Below are positions 1-7,568 of a stretch of 40,176 bases of DNA, piece after piece. How positions within the stretch are numbered: position 1 is the stretch's first letter; each line of letters opens with the position of its first letter. The notes beneath the pieces are model-generated. The model was given only the letters and a program-made list of their open reading frames with translations, had not been told where the DNA came from and did not search any database. Source of the stretch: Flavobacterium psychrophilum (GTDB taxonomy: Bacteria > Bacteroidota > Bacteroidia > Flavobacteriales > Flavobacteriaceae); the NCBI GenBank assembly GCA_945861915.1, contig CAMAWK010000004.1, positions 1 to 40,176 on the forward strand, read 5' to 3'. Made by a program: the position numbers and the translations under genes.

Positions 1-392
1 GGATTGTGGGAGTATCTGATAGTTCTCCAGTATCTGTAGAAACCAATTCTGGGAATACCTATTATTCCACAAATGTAACAACGGCAGGAAGCGCTTTTTC
101 CGTTAACATGAGTCAAAAAGTTGAAATCATTCAAGGATTAACCTATACATTAACTTTCGATGCTTGGTCAGATATAAATAGACCTATTGTTGCTGGTATA
201 GGTTTAAGTGCTAGTCCATGGACAAATAAGACTGAAAATGTAAATATTACAACAACTAGAACAACCTACACATTAATATTAACAGCAGATGGTTTTGGTG
301 CGAGTAATGCACGTGTGATTTTTGATTTAGGAGCTGCAATAGGCACAGTTAATATTGATAATGTTTCTTTAACAATTAATACTAATAATTAA
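1..392 (+). CDS. C-terminal part of a CBM4/9-like carbohydrate-binding protein (5' partial)
   Basis: The reading frame is open from the first bases of the window, so this is the end of a longer gene; the GTG at 6 is an internal Val codon, not a credible start. About 128 residues are visible. They form a beta-rich stretch that begins with Ser/Thr/Asn-rich strands, continues with a 'YTLTFDAWSD' strand, and closes with 'GTVNIDNVSLT'. This strand order and the terminal (N/D)IDNVSL element are typical of CBM4/9-type jelly-roll modules, which bind glycan chains. No catalytic motif is present in the visible part. The gene ends 8 bases before a PKD lipoprotein and is probably co-transcribed with it as part of a surface glycan-binding or degrading complex. 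The upstream portion (enzyme, SusD-like or another lipoprotein) cannot be known from this window. Confidence 0.6.
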   Translation, partial: IVGVSDSSPVSVETNSGNTYYSTNVTTAGSAFSVNMSQKVEIIQGLTYTLTFDAWSDINRPIVAGIGLSASPWTNKTENVNITTTRTTYTLILTADGFGASNARVIFDLGAAIGTVNIDNVSLTINTNN

Positions 393-400
393 AAGTAATC

Positions 401-1360
401 ATGAAAAATTTAAAATATATAATAGGAACATTTCTATCCTTGACTTTATTATTTAGTAGTTGTCAAGATGATGAAGGGGAAGTTGGTAACATTGTAGCGC
501 CCTCTAATGTTACAATATCTTATGAAATTGTTGGGGCTAGTGCTTCAAAACCAAATGGAGATGGAACCGGTGTTGTAAATTTCAAAACCACATCAGATAA
601 TAATGTGATAACTTACAGATATAATTTTGGTGATAATACAGATGTAAAAGTAGCTGCTTCTGGTGAAATTTCTCATCAGTTTAGTTTAACTGGGGTAAAC
701 ACCTATTCTGTTACCGTGATGGCTTCAGGAGTAGGAGGAATTACAAGTACATCAACAATTAACATTGATGTTTTTAGCTCTTTTGAAGATGCAGAAGCTA
801 AAGAGTTTTTAACCGGTGGAGCTGGTAATAATAAAACTTGGTATTGGGCAGCAGATAAACCAATAAATATTGGTTTAGGTCCAAATATAGTTCAGCCGGG
901 AGGAGAACATACTTGGCCTCAATGGTTTAGATCTGATCCATGGCATTCAGATAAGCTTTGTATGTATGATGCGGAGTTTGTTTTCTCACAATCAACAGAG
1001 GGTGACGTAACTTTTGAGCAATTAAAGGATATTGCCTATTTACCAGGTGATTATGCAAGTTCAATTGGTGTAGCTGGTAACACCTGTCATGGACTTGATG
1101 TTGCTCCGAGCCTGAATGGTGTGAAAAAGGTAAGTTTTGCGCCTTCAAACTCTATTGCAACACTTGATGGTAGAGATCCTACTTACAGAGGAACGACATT
1201 GAATTTTTCTGATGATGGTTTTATGTGCTGGTATGTTGGAAAAACATCAAGTAAATTAGAAATAATTGAAATTACCAATACTACTTTAAAAGTAAGAATT
1301 GAAGAAGGTCCAAGGGCCTGGTATTGTTATTTCCAGACACAAAAGCCTGTTAAGGATTAG
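401..1360 (+). CDS. PKD-domain surface lipoprotein, probable glycan-binding protein
   Basis: This is a 319-residue lipoprotein. A lipobox (LLFSSC) puts the lipidated Cys at residue 21, followed by QDDEGE. Acidic residues just after the Cys are the known export signal that sends Bacteroidota lipoproteins to the cell surface. Residues about 35-125 form a PKD-type Ig fold with the characteristic FGD motif at 76-78. Residues 130-319 form a second domain rich in exposed aromatics (W147, W149, W172, W175, W181), which could stack on sugars. No glycosidase motif is seen. PKD lipoproteins of this layout commonly accompany SusC/SusD in flavobacterial laminarin loci and act as surface glycan-binding proteins. 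The gene follows the partial CBM gene by 8 bases and is closed by a hairpin terminator. The binding role is inferred from fold and context. Confidence 0.7.
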   Translation: MKNLKYIIGTFLSLTLLFSSCQDDEGEVGNIVAPSNVTISYEIVGASASKPNGDGTGVVNFKTTSDNNVITYRYNFGDNTDVKVAASGEISHQFSLTGVNTYSVTVMASGVGGITSTSTINIDVFSSFEDAEAKEFLTGGAGNNKTWYWAADKPINIGLGPNIVQPGGEHTWPQWFRSDPWHSDKLCMYDAEFVFSQSTEGDVTFEQLKDIAYLPGDYASSIGVAGNTCHGLDVAPSLNGVKKVSFAPSNSIATLDGRDPTYRGTTLNFSDDGFMCWYVGKTSSKLEIIEITNTTLKVRIEEGPRAWYCYFQTQKPVKD

Positions 1361-1382
1361 ATAAGAAATTTTAATAGTTTAT

Positions 1383-1414
1383 AAAGGGAGCATATCAAAT
1401 GTTCCCTTTTTTTT
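1383..1414 (+). terminator. Rho-independent terminator after the PKD lipoprotein gene
   Basis: An 11-bp stem (AAAGGGAGCAT paired with ATGTTCCCTTT, one G-T wobble) closes a 5-base loop and runs into a T-tract ending at 1414. It lies 23 bases after the stop codon at 1360 and separates the upstream surface-protein genes from the enzyme block. Confidence 0.8.
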
Positions 1415-1696
1415 ATTGTTACTTGTAAGGGTATAGTTTTTTATTGTAATCGAAATTTACTTCTCTAATATTCAATATTGATTTAAATATTCAACAATAA
1501 ATGATTAATAGAAACAATGTAAGTATGTGATTTTTTCTTTTTTCTAGTCTTTAAATTTTAAAAAAATATAAATAATTGAAAATCAATTAATTGTAATTTA
1601 GTTGTTGGGTTTTTATATCTAAGCAATGTCGCATTTGATGTGTTTTTGTATGATTTATTTACAGTTTGTTCAACTACGAATATGGAAATTTAATTT

Positions 1697-1704
1697 TACT
1701 TTTG
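1697..1704 (+). promoter_or_regulatory. Candidate Bacteroidota -7 element upstream of the glucan enzyme block
   Basis: TACTTTTG matches the TAnnTTTG -7 consensus of Bacteroidota sigma-ABfr promoters. The nearest upstream TTTG (1665-1668) is 28 bases away, longer than the usual spacing, so only the -7 element is convincing. It sits about 180 bases before the ATG at 1887. Confidence 0.4.
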
Positions 1705-1886
1705 CCATAAATATGATAATTATCTACCAATAATATAACAAATATGAAATTAACCAAATCTTTTATTTTTAACTCAAAATTTAAACTATTCTTATTAGAT
1801 CTTTATTAAAATTTTATATCTTTAATTTTTATGAATCCAAGAGCTTTTAAAAATTAACAAAATCAATTAAACCAACTATAATAATT

Positions 1887-4800
1887 ATGAAAAAAGTATT
1901 TTTTTTACTAACACTTTGGTGTTATTCAATTACAACCTATTCTCAGGCAGATAAGGTAACTCTTGATAAGAGTGAAGCTGGAATAAAGTTAAAAGTCAAT
2001 GGAAATGACTTAATGATTAACGGCATGAACTGGGATTATTTTCCTATTGGTACCAATTATAATTACAGTCTTTGGACTCAACCAGAAAGCGTTATTCAAC
2101 AAGCTTTAGATGATGAAATGTCTTTGTTGAAAAATATGGGTGTCAATACCATTAGAGTTTACAGTGGAATGCCAAAAAAATGGATTGAATATGTTTACAC
2201 CAACTATGGTATCTATACTATGTTAAACCATTCTTTTGGTCGTTACGGATTAACTATTGACGGGGCTTGGGTGCCAACAACAGAATATGCGGATGCTAAA
2301 ACACGTAAATTGCTTTTGAAAGAAGTAAAAGAAATGGCTGCAGAGTATAAAGATACAAAAGGATTATTGTTGTTTTTGTTAGGTAACGAAAATAACTATG
2401 GTTTGTTTTGGGATGGTGCAGAAACTGAAAACATTCCTGTAAAGGATAGAAAATCTACAAAACGTGCTCAATACATGTATTCTTTATTTAATGAAGCTGT
2501 TGTAGCTATGAAAGCTATTGATGCAAATCATCCAATGTCTATTTGTAATGGAGATTTATTGTTTTTGGATATTATTGCAAAAGAATGTAAGGATGTTGAT
2601 ATTTTGGGTATCAATGTATATAGAGGAATTTCGTTTGGAGATTTGTACGAACGAGTTAAAAAAGAATATGGCAAACCAGTTTTATTGTCAGAATTTGGTT
2701 CTGATGCTTTTAATGCAATTGCAAATGCAGAAGACCAAAACGGTCAAGCCAATATTCTGAGAGGAAATTGGAAAGAAATATATGAAAATGCAGCAGGAAT
2801 GGGCAAATCAGGAAATTCTCTTGGTGGGTTTACTTTTCAGTTTAGTGACGGTTGGTGGAAATTTGGTCAAACCAAATTGTTAGATGTTCACGATACAAAC
2901 GCTTCATGGTCAAATGGAGGGTATCCTTTTGATTATGCTAAAGGAGAAAATAACATGAATGAAGAGTGGTTTGGAATCTGTGCCAAAGGACCAAATAATG
3001 CCAAAGGGAATTATCAGTTATATCCTCGATCAGCCTATTATGTACTTCAAGATGTACATCGTTTTAATCCTTATGCTAGTGGAGCTTCTTTAGCAAGTTT
3101 GAATACTCACTTATCTGGCGTTCAGCTAATGGATGCTACTCTAAAAGCTAGAAGCGATAAAGCCGCACTTAATAGCCAACAAGGAGGTAAAATAAAATTC
3201 TCAAGATTAGCAGCTGAATTTACAACTTTCAACACTGGAGGAGAAAAAATTTTAACTCCAACAGTACCAAATACTGCTAACCCTTCATATCCAAACAAAT
3301 TAGGTTTTGATCACATGCAATCTTATTTTATTGGAGTAGAGGCAAGTCCAGTATCTAACATGACAGCTAATGTGGAGTTTAATGTTTTAGGTAATGTAGC
3401 TTTGAATCCTATTGACGAAATATTTTATGAAAACAGAGCACGTCCACTAAATTTAAAAGGTTCTGATGATGGTACAGTAACTTTAACAGATAATAATCGT
3501 GTTCAATTATACAGAGCTAGTTATAAATGGGACGAAAAATTATTTAATTTAAATGGTTTTTATAGAACAGGTCATTACCATTGGGCGTACGAAGGAGATT
3601 TCTTTAATTTATATCCTGAGGCCAATTACGGACCTAACATCGATATCTATAATGGAGAGGCTCCATTTGGGATGGAAGTTGAAGGGAAAAAAATATTTAA
3701 AGGGTTTAAATTGGCTGCAGGACCACAACTTTGGTGGGGTGCCAATCCAGCTGTTTTACTAAAATATACTAAAAATATAGCAAAATTTGATGTAACTGGA
3801 ATTTTTCATGAAGATATAGAACAACTAGGGGTTGCTAATTCATCTATTGCATTTCCTCAACCAAAAACAAGAAGGTTGACATTACATGCCAATAGAAAAT
3901 TTGGAAAATTTGGTTTTGATTTAGGAGGTATTTGGGCTGGACAACCATTAAATGGGAGAGAGTACCAAGTTTTGCGAAATGAAGGTGGAATTAATGTAGC
4001 TAAAGCAGCAACAATTGAATCTAAAGATAATTTAGGAGCTAAAGTAAAAGTTACTTACATAGGTGGTAAATTTAATTGGTATGCACAAGCTGCAGCTCAA
4101 GGTTTGGTGGCTAATGGAGGATTTGATCAAACACAAACTTTTACAGGTTGGAGATTAAAAGACAGCGGTAGTGGAAACCAATACAACTTTTTAACAGGGG
4201 CAACCTATACAATAGGAAAACTTCAAATAGCACCTAACTTTTTATGGCAAAAACCTCTAGAGGAAGCCATGACTGTAGATGCAGTTGGAGGAAGACTTAG
4301 AAATATACTTGATGATCCTTTTATTGTAAGAGCCAATAGAGAGCAAGTAGCCGCAGAGATATTATTCACTTTTGATCCTACACCAGGTACATGGATGTAT
4401 GAATGGGATAATGACCGTTCAGAAGATGCCAAATTCGCAGTAAGCGCAGGATTTGTTTTCCGTCATTTGCCTACAACACAAGATGCTGCTATAGGTTTTC
4501 AAGCTAACAGAACTACTTTTGCTTTTCCAAATTCAGTTCCAGCAAAAGATTTATGGGAAGTAAATGCAAGAATTGTATCTAAATTAAGTAGTGATTTAGG
4601 TTTTATAGCCAATGTTTATGGTGGACCAGCTCAAGGAAATGGTAGCGATGCTAGAACCATTAAACGTTATGGTATGGATGTAAGAACAATTTATAACAAA
4701 GTAAAATTTAATTCATCCATTAAAGTGAATGATTTTGGACCTTTTGATTATCATAGGGATTTTAATTTAACCTATCCAGTACAATTAATGGGAGATATTT

Positions 4801-5021
4801 CATTTGGAATCGGAAAACAAGATTGGTTCCTTCTACCGGGCACAAGAATAGGATTTAGAGGGACTTGGCGTTCACTTGATCAATATTCTAATAGATATAA
4901 TAGTGGAGCTACAAAGTTAGATGGGCTTGGTGATGTAGTTCCTGACCCTGCCGCTCCGGGTTATGCAAATGGTCAAGAATGGGAGATTAGAACCTATCTT
5001 CAAATCAATATTGGTAATTAA
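1887..5021 (+). CDS. Clan GH-A glycosidase fused to a probable outer-membrane beta-barrel
   Basis: The protein has 1044 residues with a signal peptide (cleavage near residue 20, TTYSQA). Residues about 28-395 form a (beta/alpha)8 glycosidase domain. 'INGMNWDYFP' and 'GVNTIRVYSG' are typical strands, with acid/base E168 in GNEN and nucleophile E269 in LSEFG. The fold is GH2-TIM/GH5/GH72/GH158-like, and the exact family cannot be fixed by eye. Residues about 440-1044 contain no further enzyme motif. They are a long series of amphipathic alternating strands separated by polar Gly/Asn-rich turns, ending in a strand (RTYLQINIGN), as in outer-membrane barrels. There is no TonB box, plug domain or lipobox. 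The gene heads the enzyme block and lies 21 bases before a CBM lipoprotein gene. I infer a surface or periplasmic beta-glucan-active enzyme anchored by its own barrel. The glycosidase call is firm; the barrel call is moderate. Confidence 0.7.
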   Translation: MKKVFFLLTLWCYSITTYSQADKVTLDKSEAGIKLKVNGNDLMINGMNWDYFPIGTNYNYSLWTQPESVIQQALDDEMSLLKNMGVNTIRVYSGMPKKWIEYVYTNYGIYTMLNHSFGRYGLTIDGAWVPTTEYADAKTRKLLLKEVKEMAAEYKDTKGLLLFLLGNENNYGLFWDGAETENIPVKDRKSTKRAQYMYSLFNEAVVAMKAIDANHPMSICNGDLLFLDIIAKECKDVDILGINVYRGISFGDLYERVKKEYGKPVLLSEFGSDAFNAIANAEDQNGQANILRGNWKEIYENAAGMGKSGNSLGGFTFQFSDGWWKFGQTKLLDVHDTNASWSNGGYPFDYAKGENNMNEEWFGICAKGPNNAKGNYQLYPRSAYYVLQDVHRFNPYASGASLASLNTHLSGVQLMDATLKARSDKAALNSQQGGKIKFSRLAAEFTTFNTGGEKILTPTVPNTANPSYPNKLGFDHMQSYFIGVEASPVSNMTANVEFNVLGNVALNPIDEIFYENRARPLNLKGSDDGTVTLTDNNRVQLYRASYKWDEKLFNLNGFYRTGHYHWAYEGDFFNLYPEANYGPNIDIYNGEAPFGMEVEGKKIFKGFKLAAGPQLWWGANPAVLLKYTKNIAKFDVTGIFHEDIEQLGVANSSIAFPQPKTRRLTLHANRKFGKFGFDLGGIWAGQPLNGREYQVLRNEGGINVAKAATIESKDNLGAKVKVTYIGGKFNWYAQAAAQGLVANGGFDQTQTFTGWRLKDSGSGNQYNFLTGATYTIGKLQIAPNFLWQKPLEEAMTVDAVGGRLRNILDDPFIVRANREQVAAEILFTFDPTPGTWMYEWDNDRSEDAKFAVSAGFVFRHLPTTQDAAIGFQANRTTFAFPNSVPAKDLWEVNARIVSKLSSDLGFIANVYGGPAQGNGSDARTIKRYGMDVRTIYNKVKFNSSIKVNDFGPFDYHRDFNLTYPVQLMGDISFGIGKQDWFLLPGTRIGFRGTWRSLDQYSNRYNSGATKLDGLGDVVPDPAAPGYANGQEWEIRTYLQINIGN

Positions 5022-5042
5022 TAAATTAATAAAATAAAGAAA

Positions 5043-6470
5043 ATGAAAACATATTCAATTTTTAGTTCAAAAAAAACAAGTCTTGTCTTGATGAGCTTGC
5101 TTCTTATTCTTGGTTGTCAAAACGAAGATTCAGATTTACGTGATATAGATGTAACTGTTTCACAAAATACTAATCCAGATGTATTTATAGATACTTTTAG
5201 CGGTGGATTAGATTATGCAGCTTTTGCAGGATCTGACTATTTGGGTTTTCAGGTAGATAATGATGTAGCATATAATGGATCATCGGCTTCCATGCGTTTT
5301 GATGTGCCTAATGTGGGTGATCCAGATGGCGGTTTTACTGGAGGTGCATTTTTTTCAACAGGAGGTCGAAATCTAACGGGTTATAATGTTTTAACTTTTT
5401 GGGCAAAAGCATTACAAGCCTCAACAATTGAAATAGGTTTTGGTTTAGATAATACTGGTTCACAAGATTATAAAGCAAGTTGTACACAAAAAATTAGCAC
5501 CACTTGGAAAAAGTATTATCTTCCTATTCCTGATGCTTCTAAATTAAAATTAGAAAAAGGATTATTGTACGTTTCAGCAGGAGCACTTAATGGTAATGGA
5601 TATACTTTTTGGCTTGATGAAGTAAAATTCGAAAAAGATGAAAATGTAATACTACAAGAAGCTAAAATTAATAGTGGTCAAAACTCAACAAAATCAGGCC
5701 CAGCACCTGCTAAAATTGAAGGTTTAACTGCAAAATTTGGTCTCCCTAATGGTGGAAATCAAACAGTAACTTTATCTGCAAATTATTTTAATTTTATTTC
5801 TGACAATAATGAAGTTGTTACAGTCACTCCAAGTGGATTGGTTGAAAAGTTAGGGATTGGTACTGCAACAATTACTGCTAATTTAGGTAGTTCAGCAGCT
5901 TCTGGTTCAGTTACGGTGATATCAGCGGGAGCTTTTGTATTTCCACCAGTACCTACAAGAATTGCTTCTAATGTAGTTTCTGTTTTCAGTGATAATTATA
6001 CTAACATAGGTGTTGACTTTTTTAATGGGTATTGGCAACCCTACCAAACAACACTTTCAAATGATTTTGAAGTGCCAAATAATGGTATAGTGGATAAATT
6101 TTTATACTATACCAACTTTAACTTTGTGGGGAATCAATTATCTGCTCCTAGAGCTGATTTATCACAAATGACACATTTACATTTCAATATGTATATTCCT
6201 GGTGCTGTGCCTTCAAATTTTGATTTTTTAGTTACTGTAGTTGATTTTGGTCCTAATGGTGTTGATGGTGGTAATGATGATACAAGAAAACAATTATTTG
6301 TTCGTAATTCAAGTAACATTAAGGCTAATGAGTGGTTAACCATAGAACTTCCTCTTGATATGACTAACAAGAGTAAAGTAGGATTGATTATCTATGAAAA
6401 TATTAATATCCCTCAAGGTCCGGGATTGAAAGAATTTTATTTAGATAACATCTATTTTTATAAAGAGTAA
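5043..6470 (+). CDS. Multidomain CBM/Ig-like lipoprotein, probable surface glycan-binding protein
   Basis: This is a 475-residue lipoprotein with lipobox LILGC (Cys25) followed by QNEDSD, an acidic surface-export-type signal. Three parts can be seen. Residues about 45-200 form a jelly-roll of the CBM11/CBM-like type, with 'NVLTFWAKA' and closing 'GYTFWLDEVKFEKD' strands. Residues about 222-295 form a BIG2-like Ig domain ('VVTVTPSGLVEKLGIGTATITA'-type repeat). Residues about 300-475 form a second jelly-roll that ends in 'KEFYLDNIYFYKE', a typical CBM terminal strand. No catalytic signature is present. It is placed between the glycosidase-barrel gene and a GH16 laminarinase-like gene, on the same strand with a 21-base upstream gap. 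It probably captures beta-glucan at the cell surface for these enzymes; ligand identity is inferred from neighbours only. Confidence 0.7.
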   Translation: MKTYSIFSSKKTSLVLMSLLLILGCQNEDSDLRDIDVTVSQNTNPDVFIDTFSGGLDYAAFAGSDYLGFQVDNDVAYNGSSASMRFDVPNVGDPDGGFTGGAFFSTGGRNLTGYNVLTFWAKALQASTIEIGFGLDNTGSQDYKASCTQKISTTWKKYYLPIPDASKLKLEKGLLYVSAGALNGNGYTFWLDEVKFEKDENVILQEAKINSGQNSTKSGPAPAKIEGLTAKFGLPNGGNQTVTLSANYFNFISDNNEVVTVTPSGLVEKLGIGTATITANLGSSAASGSVTVISAGAFVFPPVPTRIASNVVSVFSDNYTNIGVDFFNGYWQPYQTTLSNDFEVPNNGIVDKFLYYTNFNFVGNQLSAPRADLSQMTHLHFNMYIPGAVPSNFDFLVTVVDFGPNGVDGGNDDTRKQLFVRNSSNIKANEWLTIELPLDMTNKSKVGLIIYENINIPQGPGLKEFYLDNIYFYKE

Positions 6471-6478
6471 TAAAGTTT

Positions 6479-6526
6479 AATTGCAATGGAGATAGTAGTT
6501 TGTTAATTTTTATTTCCATTGCAATT
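6479..6526. other. Perfect 12-bp inverted repeat (stem-loop)
   Basis: AATTGCAATGGA (6479-6490) is exactly complementary to TCCATTGCAATT (6515-6526), with a 24-base loop. It lies 8 bases after the CBM lipoprotein stop and lacks a following T-run, so it may be an mRNA 3'-end stabiliser or attenuator rather than a strong terminator. Confidence 0.5.
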
Positions 6527-6558
6527 TAATTATAAGTGTATTTACCATCAATTAAAAT

Positions 6559-6588
6559 AAACACATAGGCTAAAGGTCTATGTGTTTT
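6559..6588 (+). terminator. Hairpin with short T-run upstream of the GH16 gene
   Basis: A 10-bp perfect stem (AAACACATAG with CTATGTGTTT, 9-base loop) is followed by only TTTT in total. It is a second stem-loop between the CBM lipoprotein and GH16 genes. It could be a weak terminator or partial attenuator that lowers expression of the downstream enzymes relative to the first two genes. Confidence 0.45.
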
Positions 6589-6623
6589 AATATTATAAGT
6601 ATAATTAATTAAAAATAAATCAA

Positions 6624-7421
6624 ATGAAAAATACAATTATAAAAATTGGATTCTTTTTTTTCTCACTAGTTGTTGTAAGTTGTCAAGGTGAAGACCCTCA
6701 AACTGTAGTCAATACTTCTGATGATTTTACCGTTTTGAAATTCTCTGACGAATTTAATAAAGACGGTGCACCAAATCCAGCAGTATGGGGTTATGATTTA
6801 GGAAGTGGAAACAACGGATGGGGTAATAATGAATTGCAAAGCTATACAAGCGATGCCAAAAATGTTAGAGTAGAAGGTGGCAACTTAATAATCACAGCAA
6901 TTAAAGAATCTTCTGGAGGAAAATCCTTTTCCTCAGCAAGAATTAAAACTCAAGGAAAGTATAGTTTTAAATATGGTAAAATAGAATTTAGAGCTAAATT
7001 GCCAACAGGAGTAGGAACTTGGCCAGCTATTTGGTCATTAGGGGATAATATTACCTCAGTTTCTTGGCCATCTTGTGGAGAAATCGATTTTATGGAACAC
7101 GTTGGTAAAGAGCAGAATAAAATTTTTGGTTCTCTTCATTACCCAGGTAATTCAGGTGGTAATGCTGTAACAGGAACTAAATTGATTAGCAACGCCTCAA
7201 CTGAGTTTCATATTTATAAAGTAATTTGGAATTCTAATACCATCCGATTTTATGTAGATGATGTGTTGTATAAAACAGCCCCCAATGCTTCAACCCTGCC
7301 TTTTAATCAAAACTTCTTTATTATTATGAATATTGCCATGGGTGGAAATTTTGGTGGTCCTGTTGTCTCAACATTTACTCAATCGTCGATGGAGGTAGAT
7401 TATATTAGAATATATCAGTAA
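6624..7421 (+). CDS. GH16 beta-glucanase (laminarinase-like) lipoprotein
   Basis: The protein has 265 residues. The lipobox VVVSC gives lipidated Cys20, followed by QGED (surface-type signal). Residues about 35-265 form a minimal GH16 jelly-roll. Key motifs are 'FSDEF', 'RIKTQGKYSFKYGKIEFRAKLP', 'GTWPAIWSLG', and the catalytic GEIDFMEH with nucleophile E153, D155 and acid/base E158. The extra Met in EIDxME is the beta-bulge form seen in laminarinases (endo-beta-1,3-glucanases) and related GH16 enzymes; agarases and carrageenases differ around this site. There is no accessory domain, unlike the second GH16 at 17326. It probably makes the initial endo-cuts in beta-1,3-glucan at the cell surface. 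The family is certain; beta-1,3 specificity is likely from motif and context. Confidence 0.9.
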   Translation: MKNTIIKIGFFFFSLVVVSCQGEDPQTVVNTSDDFTVLKFSDEFNKDGAPNPAVWGYDLGSGNNGWGNNELQSYTSDAKNVRVEGGNLIITAIKESSGGKSFSSARIKTQGKYSFKYGKIEFRAKLPTGVGTWPAIWSLGDNITSVSWPSCGEIDFMEHVGKEQNKIFGSLHYPGNSGGNAVTGTKLISNASTEFHIYKVIWNSNTIRFYVDDVLYKTAPNASTLPFNQNFFIIMNIAMGGNFGGPVVSTFTQSSMEVDYIRIYQ

Positions 7422-7497
7422 TATTTATTTTAAAACTCAAAACTATCTTTTTAATATTTTAAAAACTAAATAAATAGAATATCACGAATAGAAAATT

Positions 7498-7517
7498 TTA
7501 TACTTTGAAAAGTATAA
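7498..7517. other. Short palindrome upstream of the phosphorylase gene
   Basis: TTATACTT and AAGTATAA form a perfect 8-bp inverted repeat around TGAA, 51 bases before the ATG at 7569. It contains TATACTTTG, which differs from the TAnnTTTG -7 consensus by one extra spacer base. It may be an operator or a weak promoter; no proof is available. Confidence 0.25.
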
Positions 7518-7568
7518 CATATAAATTGTCTCTCAATTTTAAAATAAAAATTAATTAAGCATACAAAC

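Larger units (their letters stand above)
1361..1886. other. 526-bp AT-rich intergenic region
   Basis: This is the only gap longer than 300 bases without a gene. It holds the terminator at 1383-1414 and a TAnnTTTG promoter element at 1697-1704. The rest is very AT-rich, with runs of A and T and a short CAATATTG palindrome. I see no credible ORF or structured RNA. Its length suggests the main regulatory region of the downstream glucan-degradation genes, with a possible 5' leader of roughly 175 bases. Confidence 0.6.

Noticed and set aside
6-8. GTG start for the first gene
   Set aside because: The frame is open before it and the product would begin in the middle of a beta-sandwich domain.
1415-1886. 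Possible small RNA or riboswitch in the long intergenic region
   Set aside because: I could find no stable multi-helix fold or known motif by eye; only a promoter element is supported.
4223-4432. Antisense ORF inside the glycosidase-barrel gene
   Set aside because: No recognisable domain, no promoter, and it lies wholly within a well-supported gene; the same applies to other antisense frames across the window.
3204-5021. Barrel part of the 1887 gene as a SusC-type TonB-dependent receptor
   Set aside because: No plug domain, TonB box or carboxypeptidase-like N-terminal domain, and it is too short for SusC.
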